Assembly: GCA_028751875.1 (NCBI GenBank)
Contig: CM054145.1
Span: forward strand, 46,833,584 to 46,897,583
DNA from: Rapana venosa
Lineage: Eukaryota > Mollusca > Gastropoda > Neogastropoda > Muricidae
Direction: 5' to 3'
Length of the DNA stretch: 64,000 bases
This document shows, in pieces, positions 11,764 through 20,855 of the stretch. The notes below the pieces were generated by a model, which saw only the letters and a program-made list of their open reading frames with translations, ran no database searches and had not been told where the DNA came from. The first letter of the stretch is position 1. Every line of letters starts with the position of its first letter. The translations under genes were made by a program, and so were the position numbers.

Positions 11764-11905
11764 AACTGAACTGTACGGCGCTGAACTGTACGGCGCTGAA
11801 ATGTACGGCGCTGAAATGCACGGCGCTGAAATGTACGGCGCTGAAATGTACGGTGCTGAAATGTTGGCGCTGAAATGTTGGCGCTGAAATGTTGGCGCTG
11901 AAATG
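11764..11905. repeat. Minisatellite with 15- and 14-bp units
   Basis: About nine units of the type GCTGAAATGTACGGC. The first are 15 bases long and the last are 14 bases long (GCTGAAATGTTGGC), so the array changes period along its length. One separated unit lies at 11676-11700, on the other side of a CA run. The array abuts the LINE RT fragment directly. Confidence 0.9.
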
Positions 11906-12548
11906 ACGTGTTACCAACAATAGGTTACAGGAATGGGTTATGAACAATAATATTACAGGTGAGCACCAAGCTGGTTTTAAGAGAGGATACTCCACTGTAG
12001 ATCATAATGTTTACTCTGCTTGCGTTTGTTCAGAAACAGTTTGCTCATAACCGTAAGCTCTATGTAGCATTTATTGACTTTGAAAAAGCATTTGATTCTG
12101 TTAACAGGAGCTTGTTGTGGCCTATTCTCCTGAAAAATGGTGTGAAGGTAAATTGTTACTATACTTGAGAGCTATGTATCAGAATGTCAGAAGCAGAATA
12201 AGATGTGGAACTAAAGTGACTGACATAATATACTGTACCACTGGTGTTAAACAGGGTGATGTATGTAGCCCCTTATTGTTTTCTGTTTTTATCAATGAGT
12301 TGGCGGGAGACATCATCAATAATGGTAAACATGGTGCCACTTTCCCCCAAGATGTCACAGAGTTGTTTATTCTTCTGCTTGCTGATGATGTTATCCTGCT
12401 ATCCGAAACAGTTGTAGGCTTACAAAAGCAGTTAAATAGCTTAAACAGTGCTGCAACATCACTTAATCTTAAGGTTAATCTGAATAAGAGTAATATTGTT
12501 GTATTGAAAACTTTGAAAACTTTTTATTCAAAGAGGGTAATAGAATAA
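11906..12548 (+). pseudogene. LINE reverse transcriptase fragment
   Basis: The RT palm is read in three frames. First, at 11910-12010, EHQAGFKRGYSTVDH (the A-G-F-R...D-H region). Then, after a shift near 12020, FIDFEKAFDSVNR (motif A). Then, after a shift near 12140, a clean stretch of about 135 codons with GVKQGDVCSPLLF (motif B) and LLADDVILL (motif C, catalytic A-D-D), followed by LNLKVNLNKSNIVVLK (motif D). This is the same RT group as the relict element at 6.2-8.5 kb but better preserved. It is truncated at both ends, by the minisatellite on the left and the A/C tract on the right. Confidence 0.85.
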
Positions 12549-12574
12549 GCAGTAGTTGCTTTTTTACATCCAGC

Positions 12575-13010
12575 CCTCTGGCAACAAAAAAAGAAAAGAA
12601 AAAAAAGAACAACAATTAAAAACAAAACAACCCCTTCCAAAAAACAAACAAACAAAAATCACGCAACCCCCCAAAAAACAACAACCCCAAACCCCTAAGA
12701 AACAAGCAAAAACAAAAAAAAACCCTCCAAAAATAAACAAAAACAAAAACCAACAATAAAAAAAAAAGAAAACCCCTACCTCTCCCCTAAAAAAAAAAAC
12801 CCCAAATGACAACCCCCATCCCCCCAAAAAAAACAAACCAACAAGAACAAACCCCAACCCAAATCAAACAATAAAAAAAAAGCCCCAAACAAACAAACCA
12901 AAATGAACAAAAAAATAAAACAAAGCAAACCCCCCCCCCCCCTTCCCAAGAAACCCCACAAAAAATAAACTAACGAACCAAAAACACCCCACCAAGAAAA
13001 AAATCAACTG
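12575..13010. repeat. A/C-only low-complexity tract
   Basis: About 430 bases with almost no G or T on the + strand, built of A runs and C runs. It separates the + strand RT fragment from the - strand LINE and encodes nothing credible. Similar A/C tracts recur inside the 16-kb repeat block. Confidence 0.85.
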
Positions 13011-13029
13011 ACATGGAAAATTACCAAAT

Positions 13030-13924
13030 GCACACAGTATAAAAGATTAGGTATACAGTATGTCTATGTTACTTTCATGTACTCTCCTCAAAGTGATTTT
13101 ATGAGTGACAAAGCATTGTCAGAAAATTTATACCTTACCAATTTATGGATTAAAAGGTTATGAACTATGACATCAAATGCTTTGGCAAATCAAAAAATAA
13201 CACACCAGTAAATTTGCTATCATTGATATTTTTTAACCATTCATTAACAAGACTAATCAGAGCTGTATGACAAGAATGATTTTTTTCTAAAGCCAGACTG
13301 ATTTGGATGAAGTAAGTCATATTTTGAAAGTACATATAATATTGAAATAGGTCTGTTATTTGAAGGATCAGTTTTATTACCATATTTGTACAAAGGAATT
13401 ATTTTGGCTTGTTTGAAAATGCTGGGGAAATAGCATTTATTGATACAAAGGTGATACAAATATGTTAAGGAATCACATATTATAGGAGCACTGAGCTTAA
13501 GATTTTCCTGTCTAAATCATCTAGACCATGAGTGGACGTTCTGCTTGAGATGCATTAGAGAAAAATATACTTCATGTACTGCCAGGAATGGGATTTTTAC
13601 ATTTGAAGTGATCTTTTTAGAAATGCAAAATTCTTTCACTAAGGCAAGGTCATTGAAACAAGATCTGTCATTCATAACTGTTGAGGATGAAATTCTGGAA
13701 AAAAAAAGTTGGTTTAAGGAGCTGGCAGTGATATCTTCTATAACCTGGTGTATTTTCGGATTTTTTCTTTCTTAGAGAATTTATGGCTTTCCAAATAACT
13801 TTCTGTTTATTGCTTGAGCTATCTGATAGGAGCTCTCGAAAGTGTTTCTTTTTGGCATTACGTTTCATCGATGTAATTTTATTTCGTTGCTTTCTAAAGT
13901 CATTAAATTGTTTGGTCTCTTTAA
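13030..13924 (-). pseudogene. Jockey/CR1-like LINE, linker and RT part (segment 4)
   Basis: Reading the - strand from 13920 downward: a basic linker (FRKQRNKIT, then KKHFRELLSDSS and VIWKAINSLRKKK), then NLKLSAPIICDSLTYLYHLCINKCYFPSIFKQAK with the PSNNRPISIL motif (about 13345-13440), LLHPNQSGFRK (about 13285-13310), HTALISLVNEWL and GVLFFDLPK (RT motif A, about 13175-13200). It continues, shifted by one base, to about 13040. The part beyond motif A, with the catalytic A-D-D box, is missing because the A/C tract replaces it. Stops and shifts make it non-functional. The TTAA at 13921-13924 is the junction with the piggyBac insertion; the upstream part resumes at 16232. Confidence 0.85.
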
Positions 13925-14202
13925 TCCTTTCCCATTTTTACCCACCGTAGCCTGCCGCTGCCCGCTCACCCGCGTATATTTATGCCCGCCGCAGCCCGCC
14001 GGACGTCATTTCAGCCTAGTGGGGAATTTCCCTAATGTACTAAGCTCTACCTAGTACATGCACACTATGAATGAACATTCCACTGAGGTCAGCATAAACT
14101 AAGGAAGGAATGGGCACCAAATTCAGTGCTACACAGCCTCCCGTTCACAAGAAATTGGCCAGTGACTGGCTTTGTCTTTCCCAAGCTTTCTTGTAGCTAA
14201 AA

Positions 14203-14858
14203 ATGGCAGCAAAGATTGAGCATACAATTTGGGAGGAATATACTGATGTGGAAATTGAAGCTATTTTGGCTCAAGTGGATCAGTTCGAAAGAGAATAAAA
14301 TGTTGAATCCGATGTTGAAGTAGATGTAGAACAAAGAGATGAAATAGGAGAAGGTAGTGAGTCGGAAAGTGATGCTGAGGATAACATTCCGTTGGCTTCA
14401 TAGCAGACGACATGGCGCGGCGCACAAGTGCCTTGCACAGTGCAAGGCTTCACGCTGCCGACTGGGCCGGCACAAACTCTCTCACTGAATGCCAAGCCCT
14501 TAGATTACTTTGTTTAGTTTGTGCCCCAACATTTTTTTCAAATTGTAGCAGATGAAACTAACAATTATGCCAGGCAAAAGATCGCCTGAAAGGCTTAGTC
14601 ATAGATCCATTACGGACAGAAACAACACCTGATGAAATTAGGGCTTACCTGTCAGTTTTGATCATGATGGGGATCAAGCGTTTGCCAAGGCTTCATCTCT
14701 ACTGGTCTACTGATTTGAGATTTTCTGAGTCACCGATCAGTAATATTATGACAAAAACCAGATTTCTCAAAATTAATCAGTATTTTCACCTGAGAAACAC
14801 GCCAACACACCTGGAAGCGACACTGGACTGTGACACCTGCATTGTGACAGTTATGTAA
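14203..14858 (+). pseudogene. piggyBac transposase, N-terminal part, broken
   Basis: The frame starts at ATG 14203 with an N-terminal segment that becomes acidic (DVEVDVEQRDEIGEGSESES, about 14310-14370), as is typical of piggyBac proteins. The transposase domain entry KPLDYF follows near 14490 and VADETNNYA near 14545. After a one-base shift near 14580, the frame reads TPDEIRAYLSVLIMMGIKRLP, YWSTD and TRFLKINQYFHLRN (14628-14805). These are hallmarks of the DDE_Tnp_1_7 domain before its catalytic core. In-frame stops at about 14296 and 14401 and loss of everything after about 14850, including the catalytic aspartates, mean it cannot act. Confidence 0.85.
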
Positions 14859-15251
14859 CTGGCTATTGGTGAAGGACACACTAGTGTTTTTGTAAATAGT
14901 AGGTATCAGCATATATTTGTAAATAATGTATATATGCGCATTAGTCAACGTTGTTTTCAATATGTTTGAATACTTTCCACTGAGAAAATGTAGACTTGGT
15001 GACAGTAATTTTGTGACACGTGAATGTTCATTGGATTACCATGATGGTGGATGCGATGGAGGACACATTCAGGCAGGACCACACTTATTATTTTGTTTAA
15101 TCACATACGTATATTGCGCATGTTTGAAGGTAGTTGTAGACTAACAGCATGATGTCACTGCAATGTTACCTGTATTTGGTGACAAAGAGGGGACAGCAGC
15201 ACGACACATGTAAGTAGGACACACATCTTGGGGTACAGAACAAAGTATGAC
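14859..15251 (+). other. piggyBac interior without recognisable coding
   Basis: The catalytic part of the transposase would be expected here, but no frame shows it. The sequence is A+T-rich non-coding DNA up to the nested LINE. TATGAC at 15246-15251 appears to be the left target copy of that LINE. Confidence 0.5.
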
Positions 15252-16097
15252 ATCATATGAATGACTTACTTGACTTATGCCTCTTGGTTCCTTGGGGAAC
15301 ATAGGGCTGCAACAACACCCCTCCAACGAACTCGGTTTTGGGAGATCCTCTTCAGCTCGGCCCATGTCATTCCGGCTGCCTTCGTTTCTTCGTCAACACT
15401 TCTGCGCCAGGTCTGCTTTGGTCGACCAACTTTCCGCTTCCCTTGTGGATTCCAGTCAAGGGCCTGTCTGGTAACATTTGACGCAGGCTTGCGGAGTGTA
15501 TGGCCGATCCATCCCCACTTCCTTTGTTTAATGATGGACTCGATTGGGGTTTGTCTGGTCCTGTCCCACAGTTGTTTGTTGGATATGACTTCCGGCCACC
15601 TGATGTTGAGGATGTACCTGAGGCATTTGTTGGTAAAAGACTGGAGTTTGTGGGTGTTGGTTTTTGTTACCCGCCAGGTTTCTGAGCCATAAAGTAGGAC
15701 CGATTTGACATTGGTGTTGTAGATCCGAAGCTTATTTTGAAATGAGAGGGTTGTTGACCTCCAAATTGGCCGAAGGGTGTTGAAGGCGTGACAGGCTTTG
15801 TTGATTCGGCACTTGATGTCTTCATCTGTTCCCCCATCTTTACTGACGACACTGCCCAGGTAAATGAACTTGGTGACTTCTTTGATGGTTTCTTGCTGCA
15901 GTCACACTGGGTCATGTGTTTTGTTGTTCACCCTCATGATCTCCGTCTTCCCGATGTTGATTTGGAAGCCAGTCTTTTCAGCTTCGTCAGCAACACGACA
16001 AAGCTTCTCTTGTGCATCTTGTTGCCTGTGGGAGAGAAGGCTGATGTCGTCTGCGAAGTCCAGGTCTTCCAGCTGCTTCATGAATACTTTGGCCAAA
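15252..16097 (-). mobile_element. 5'-truncated LINE nested in the piggyBac element
   Basis: The - strand carries the second half of an RT and the whole C-terminus. LEDLDFADDISLLSHRQQD (catalytic A-D-D, about 16025-16080) is followed by INIGKTEIMRVNN, then one stop near 15908. After that comes a long continuous reading with LGSVVSKDGG, LLYGSETW, KRKVGRPKQTWRRSV and a terminal RWRGVVAALCSPRNQEA ending at 15275. Flanking TATGAC copies (15246-15251 and 16098-16103) look like a 6-bp target duplication. The short tail CAAGTAAGTCATTCAT at the 3' end suggests an RTE-like tail, but the clade is not settled. Apart from the one stop it is far less decayed than the other LINEs here, so it is the youngest layer of the nest. 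Confidence 0.83.
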
Positions 16098-16231
16098 TAT
16101 GACTGCTCTGCGAACAATAGTAACTGTACAGGACTATGTGTACTTGAGGTACCTTATTCTCGGAAAAAAAACGGCATAAATTTTAGAATACTACAGAGAG
16201 TTTCTCTGTAAGAAATGCGAATGGTAAAGGG
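16098..16231 (+). other. Right end of the piggyBac element
   Basis: The stretch after the nested LINE ends in the right inverted terminus (ATGGTAAAGGG, last base 16231) directly before TTAA. No coding content. Confidence 0.7.
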
Positions 16232-16428
16232 TTAAGTTTGTCTCTTTTGATTATTTCCTCTTCAATTTCTTTATTTGGCCACAGAAGTTTTGGGGTATGT
16301 TTCACTCGTTTTATTTTGAAAGGGGCGTGTTTATTATAGATGTTCAGGAAAGTCTTTTGCCAGAATTCAAAGGCTAGATCAGGGTCAGTTAACTTATAAA
16401 TATTTGAAAGAGAAGAATGCATTAGGTC
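16232..16428 (-). pseudogene. Jockey/CR1-like LINE, post-endonuclease part (segment 3)
   Basis: The - strand reads MHSSLSNIYKLTDPDLAFEFW, then FLNIYNKHAPFKIKRV, then PWLT-like LLWPNKEIEEEIIKRDKL. This is the usual bridge between endonuclease and RT in Jockey/CR1 LINEs. It joins segment 4 in frame across the piggyBac TTAA and segment 2 in frame across AGGTC (16424-16428). There is no stop inside. Confidence 0.88.
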
Positions 16429-16578
16429 TGTCACGCTCCATAAGGGATTGTGGCTAAATCCCCACCCATGCACTCCCTAACTATCTTCCCGACAACACCA
16501 AACACAACACCGAAGAAAAGTTCCAGACTTTACTTTTCAAAATCCAAAAACAATCATCATACAAATACTTAAACTCAC

Positions 16579-16579
<1 letters not shown>

Positions 16580-16642
<63 letters not shown>
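16580..16642. repeat. (CA)n microsatellite inside the LTR-like element
   Basis: A pure CA run of about 62 bases, 150 bases from the left terminus. Confidence 0.96.
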
Positions 16643-16645
<3 letters not shown>

Positions 16646-17610
16646 TTCAACTTCCAATCACACTCTAAATTCTATCTACCATAGTCCCCTCTTCTGCACA
16701 GTTCAGAAACCTGTTTGAGGAATATTCCCCTCCCACTTCCCTCACAGTCACGACTCAGGTTTCCGAGCACAGTCACCATCACAGGTTGAAGTCCACAAGG
16801 ATGGTCACGGATGGACAGGGAGAAGGGAAACGGGTCAAAGGGGAAAAAGGTGGATCCAGGGAATAAAGGAACAGAGGGTCAAGGACAAGCCGTCGGTGAC
16901 TCTTCAGGGCACACTGGGCTGCTCCCTCTCCAGGTACGACTCCACCGCTGGAGGCACCCACAGGAACCTGGAACAGGCAAAACTTGCCATTCCTCAGCAT
17001 ACACCCATGGCTAGCACTAAGGCAACTAGGGTTATTTCCTTTGTGTCCATCGACAATTGACAATTTGTCTATTCAGCCAAAACTTCACCATATCTCCAAG
17101 GAATCATTTACATTTCCCATCTAAATGATGTCTGATGTATAATTTATAATTATTTATGTTAAAATACTTTAAAAAAACTTTTCCACAAGAGAGAATTATC
17201 TTACAGAAAACCAATAACAGCCACATACAGCTGCTTATTACACAAACTTGCACTAAATCCCAAATCACTCAGGGCTCACCCATATTGATAATTAACCTTA
17301 AGAAATACCGAGTGTTCTAAACACTAGTGAGAACTCTCTAGACAAAACATTGGCATTAAAAACATATATTAAAGAATGTATCCTATTGTTCACTAAAGGA
17401 GAAACCTAAGCCTACCCAATGTACCATAAACCTAAAGACAGAGGAAACCTCCCTCGAAACCATTCTACATTAATTTATTCAAGAACCAACCATCCAAGCA
17501 CTACACTGACCCAAGACACTCAACGACGACCACCACAACGGCACAAAGAACCATCACAGAACTCAATCATAACTACAGAACATCCCTCACCTGTCACTGA
17601 GAAAGAACAA

Positions 17611-17910
17611 GGTGCACTCCTGCACCCAGGAAAGACGTTGACAAAACAGACAGCACAGCACAACGAAGAAGAACGTAGACTGGTCCTCGGGAGCCAGAAC
17701 CACTCAAAGATGAATACTCCCCTCTGCTTTCCAAGCAGAGACACCACACCACAGGAAGTATGGTGCACTCCTGCACCTCGAGGAAGACATTGACAGGATG
17801 GGCACAACGTAACAATGAAGAACGAAGACCGGGTTCACAGGAGCCTGAACTACTCCCAGTGCTGCTCCTCCCTGCTCTCCAAATAGAGAGACAACATCAC
17901 ATGGCGCCCA
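17611..17910. repeat. Two tandem 151-bp units in the LTR-like element
   Basis: Both units begin GGTGCACTCCTGCACC (a near-palindrome; at 17611 and 17762) and continue through GGAAGAC-TTGACA, AACGAAGAA, GACTGGTCC or GACCGGGTTC, GGAGCC, CTCCCCTCTGCT or CTCCTCCCTGCT, and AGAGACA-CA-CACA. They are about 70-75% alike by eye. Such subrepeats are common in LTRs and could carry enhancer sites, which I cannot show. Confidence 0.75.
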
Positions 17911-18200
17911 ACAGCCCAGCTGGAATGGCGACCAGCGAACTTCAGCCAAAGACTGAATCTCCTCCTCCTCCTGAAGTCAAGACCTCCTCCTATTTAAAGC
18001 TGCTGCTATTCAAACCCTAACTCATGAGAAGCTAACCTGCATGCAAAATTGCAGAGAAAAGGGAATGTGCATGCCACTAAGCTGGAGTTCATCATATACA
18101 TAAAAAAAAAATGCAAATGTGAACACAGAAATACACCAGCATCCAGACACAGAGAGAGAAATGGCATTGAGTAATGCACGGAATTATGCGAACCGTGACA

Positions 18201-18650
18201 AGGTCATAAAGAAAATCTTTTTCTTTAAAATTAGCAAAGGACCTGTATCTTATTTGTTTATAATGAAGTTTAGGAATTTTAACTCCTTTTTTTAGCCAAG
18301 TAATACAGATAGGAAAATGATCGCTACAACCACTTGGGGGAGAACATATTTCTACAATGTTTTGTTTAGAATTAATATAGATATGATCTATTGATGTCTC
18401 AGAGGAGGGGGTAACTCGGGTTGGTGTATCAATTTCTTGAAGGAGGCCAAAACTTTCATACAACTGAGTCCATCGCTTGTTGAGTTTCAAGAGATCTATA
18501 TTAAAATCACTGAAGAGAATTATTTCATTATCAAGTAGTGTAACAGCTTCCATCAATTCGTTAAAGTGGTCATACCAGTCACAGGGTTCGGAGGGGTTAC
18601 GGTAGTCAAATCCAGTAAGGATAGGTTTACTCTATATGATATTATATTTT
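18201..18650 (-). pseudogene. Jockey/CR1-like LINE, endonuclease C-terminal half (segment 2)
   Basis: The - strand reads KPILTGFDYRNPSEPCDWYD (about 18555-18620), then DNEIILFSDFNIDLL (the G/S-D-F-N motif, about 18500-18540), DTPTRVTPSSETSIDHIYIN (T-R-x-T...S-x-I-D-H) and SDHFPICITW (the S-D-H catalytic motif). These are diagnostic of the APE-type endonuclease of non-LTR retrotransposons. The frame is open for about 150 codons, with a stop just before KPILTG. It joins segment 3 across the AGGTC target site. Confidence 0.92.
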
Positions 18651-18950
18651 GGGGACGGGATAGCTCAGTGGTCGGAGCACTCGCTTTCCCCCAGCCAAGT
18701 TAAACAGCATCAAGCGGGGTTACCAGTTGGATGGGTGACCGTTTGCGCGCCTTAGCTTCAGTACAGTTCCCCCAGTTCACCCAGCTGTAAATGGGTACCT
18801 GCCCTCTTTAGGGTCAGGGAAGGTAAAGCAGCGCGGGAGAGGAGATGGGCGCCGCCCTCAATATGCTGGCCCTAGAGAAGTGAGGTCTCTGACGCCTCAC
18901 TCCCCTACGACCTTATAGGTTATGGGACTCCTTTTCCTTTACTTTTTTAT
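18651..18950 (+). mobile_element. SINE family A, tRNA/5S rRNA chimeric head
   Basis: It starts GGGGACGGGATAGCTCAGTGG, which includes a textbook tRNA box A (TAGCTCAGTGG), but no tRNA box B follows. About 35 bases downstream (18697-18742) come AAGTTAAACAGC, then GGTTACCAGTTGGATGGGTGACCG. These correspond in order and spacing to box A, the intermediate element and box C of the 5S rRNA gene. The tail (AGCTGTAAATGGGTACC, GGGTCAGGGAAGGTAAAGC, GATGGGCGCCGCCCTCAATATGCTGG) is shared with the copies near 38.1, 54.5 and 62.8 kb. The element splits the LINE endonuclease between segments 1 and 2. A clear target duplication is not visible. Confidence 0.85.
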
Positions 18951-19317
18951 TGTTTCGACATGATGTTTTCAAAAGGAATTTATATGTTTTAAGTGACATT
19001 TATTATATACAATAAACCAGTTTGCTTTGGAATAATGGGGATCATGTTGCACAATATCATAACAGAATTAATACATCATCATCAGATACATGCTTTGATT
19101 ATCTGGATTCAGCACAACAAAATAAGTGAAAAGGTATTCCATAATTACGTAGGACTAAAGATAATTCATCTATCTTATTTAGAATATGATTGATGTTCAA
19201 AAATCCAATTCTGAGACCACCTACAGATGGCCAAGTTTTTAAAGTGGACATTGCAGAGAGTAAGCAATGGAGATGAGATGCTTTTGCAAACTCCTTGGTA
19301 TCTTGTACATAGAACAC
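18951..19317 (-). pseudogene. Jockey/CR1-like LINE, endonuclease N-terminal part (segment 1)
   Basis: The - strand reads GLRIGFLNINHILNKIDEL (the S/N-x-N endonuclease opening) and FHLFCCAESR (catalytic E of the A-E-S/T motif) down to about 19110. It then continues past a stop and a one-base shift as VSDDDVLI and DPHYSKANWFIVYN to about 18960, where SINE A interrupts it. An ATG at 19317 could be the original start of ORF2. I see no ORF1 upstream. Confidence 0.85.
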
Positions 19318-20477
19318 ATCACTTAAGAAGAATTAAAAAGCCAGTTTTAAAACATCCTCAAGGGCTGTCCTACAGGGAACAGTACAAGAGGGAGACAAAA
19401 ATAACAGGACAGGATGGACAACAATGGGAAGACAAATAAGAGAGGGTGGCTTGAGTGGAATGATTATGCTATGGAAAGTAGAGGAATGCGGAGGAGTAGT
19501 GAAGGGAAGCTGTTGCAAAATCTTCAGTGGTGCCCCACGGTCTACAGGACTACTGGTTATGGTGGGAAGGTGAATGATAAATGGTATATATCTTTGTTTA
19601 AATTCTTTAAAAGTACTTATTATAAACTTTATGTGATATATATTGTTTGGTTTTATTCAATCTGGGAATGGCCACGTGATGTGATATTTAGTTTTTTGTA
19701 GGAATATGGCCAAAATTGTGGTATCACAGGATTGTCAAGATAGTGAAATATATTGTGTCTCACTGAGTTAATTTTCTTTGTGTGGAGAGTATAATAGTTA
19801 AAGTTACTGTGTCTTGTGATGTATGTTTGTTTTTTGTTGTTGTAATAAAGGCTTTCAAAAGTTGTTTGGTATTTGAAAGGATCAGTTGAGCTTGTATCTG
19901 GTTAAATTTTGGACTTGATGTGGACTGTTAATACAAATTTGGTATTGTTGAAGGAGGTTGACAACCTGACGTGGCCTTGATGGTTGGTAGGGAGGGACAA
20001 ATCATGAAATGGGAAACTGATATGTAATAGAGAAATCTTTTTACAAAAAAAGTGTTCTACTAGGTAACAGGGTCTCAAACATTTTGTCCATGCTTTTTTA
20101 TATCTATTCGTCTGCTGGTGGGTAAATGTTGTGAAGGAATTGTTGTTGTATATTGCATCAGTTTCATCTTCAAATTAATCACAGCCATTTCTGTTATCTT
20201 TATGGATTGTAATCAGGAGGTCCAGGTGTTTGTTGTCTACATTTTGATACATTCTCCATGGGGCATGCATACTATGTCTTAAGAAGGTGATCTTCTTTTT
20301 GTTACAAATGCAAATAAAATCAGGAATGTTTAACTGCAGCATGACGGTGATTGTAGCTGTGTGAGCATTTGATGAAGAAGAAGACTGGCAAACTGTCTGG
20401 TTAGTGTTGTCTGTTGTTGAAGGGAATTTTGTTTGTGTTGACAGTCACCCCTTCTGACTCGGCGTCATGTCATGCAG
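19318..20477. other. Unannotated non-coding region
   Basis: No gene is recognised. The phrase GTGCCCCACGGTCTACAGGACTACTGG near 19530 resembles the 3' ends of some mollusc LINEs but is too short to call. A+T-rich sequence follows up to the candidate exon. Confidence 0.4.
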
Positions 20478-20586
20478 GAAGGTCCCACTCCACATCCTCC
20501 TCCTGGCCCTGCCCTTGTCCACCATCCCCACCATGCCCATGGCCACTCTCATGGGGCTGCTGCTGCTGCTGGTGGTCATTGCCACA
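20478..20586 (+). CDS. Candidate internal exon encoding a membrane segment
   Basis: A GC-rich island stands out from T-rich surroundings. It follows a pyrimidine-rich stretch ending in CATGCAG (acceptor AG at 20476-20477) and ends at GCCACA before GTAAGT (donor from 20587). One open phase gives about 36 codons reading KVPLHILLLALPLSTIPTMPMA and then a strongly hydrophobic LMGLLLLLVVIAT, which would be a membrane helix. Codons ending in C or G dominate, unlike the spurious frames elsewhere. I do not recognise the family and see no partner exon within the neighbouring kilobases. A non-coding GC-rich island is the alternative. Confidence 0.38.
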
Positions 20587-20855
20587 GTAAGTATGGGGCA
20601 TGTATGTTGTTTAGCAGTTAGCAGTCAGTTGTTATGATGGGGTGTGTAAATTGTCTAGCAGTTGTCAGTTATTGCCACAGTAAGTAATGATGGGGTGTGT
20701 ACATTGTTTAGCAGTTAACAGTCAGTTATTATGATGGTGTTTGTACATTGTTTGGCAGTTGTCTGTCATTGCCACAGTCAGTTATGATTGGGTGTATACA
20801 TTGTTTAGCAGTTGACAGTCATTGCCACAATCAGTTATGATGGGGTCTTGAGATT
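20573..20855 (+). repeat. Minisatellite carrying copies of the exon end and 5' splice site
   Basis: A unit of about 50 bases, GTCATTGCCACAGTAAGTA...TGATGGGGTGTGTACATTGTTTAGCAGTT, starts at the last 12 bases of the candidate exon and recurs, in part or whole, about five times to 20855. Copies near 20670, 20770 and 20817 carry ATTGCCACAGTAAGTA, ATTGCCACAGTCAGTT and ATTGCCACAATCAGTT, so at least one retains a consensus-like donor. Confidence 0.8.

Larger units (their letters stand above)
13925..16231. mobile_element. piggyBac-type DNA transposon, non-autonomous
   Basis: It is flanked by TTAA on both sides (13921-13924 and 16232-16235), the piggyBac target duplication. Its ends are inverted: the left starts TCCTTTCCCATTTTTACC and the right end, read on the - strand, starts CCCTTTACCATTCGCATT. 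Inside is the N-terminal half of a piggyBac transposase (14203-14858). Deleting the element and one TTAA joins the two LINE segments in one open frame, which confirms the boundaries. Without the LINE nested at 15252-16097 it would be about 1.45 kb, too short for a complete transposase gene with its ends, so it is an internally deleted copy. Confidence 0.88.
16429..18200. mobile_element. LTR-like insertion (probable solo LTR) with 5-bp target duplication
   Basis: The insertion is flanked by AGGTC (16424-16428 and 18201-18205). It begins TGTCACG and ends CGTGACA, a 7-base inverted terminus of the TG...CA form typical of LTRs, and a 5-bp duplication is usual for LTR retroelements. Removing the 1772 bases and one AGGTC restores the LINE frame exactly (Y-D-L-M-H). 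No protease, RT or integrase motif is present inside, so a solo LTR is the best reading. The contents are a (CA)n run (16580-16642), a region of short frames and two tandem 151-bp units (17611-17910). A non-autonomous DNA transposon with TGTCACG termini is the alternative, and the long internal microsatellite is unusual for an LTR. Confidence 0.7.

Noticed and set aside
10891..11887. Frames of 210-300 codons across the gap
   Set aside because: Most of their length is N; the rest is CA repeat giving H/T or V/C.
18092..18200. C-terminal extension of the endonuclease frame
   Set aside because: The frame continues past 18201 into the LTR-like insertion; those codons are not part of the LINE.
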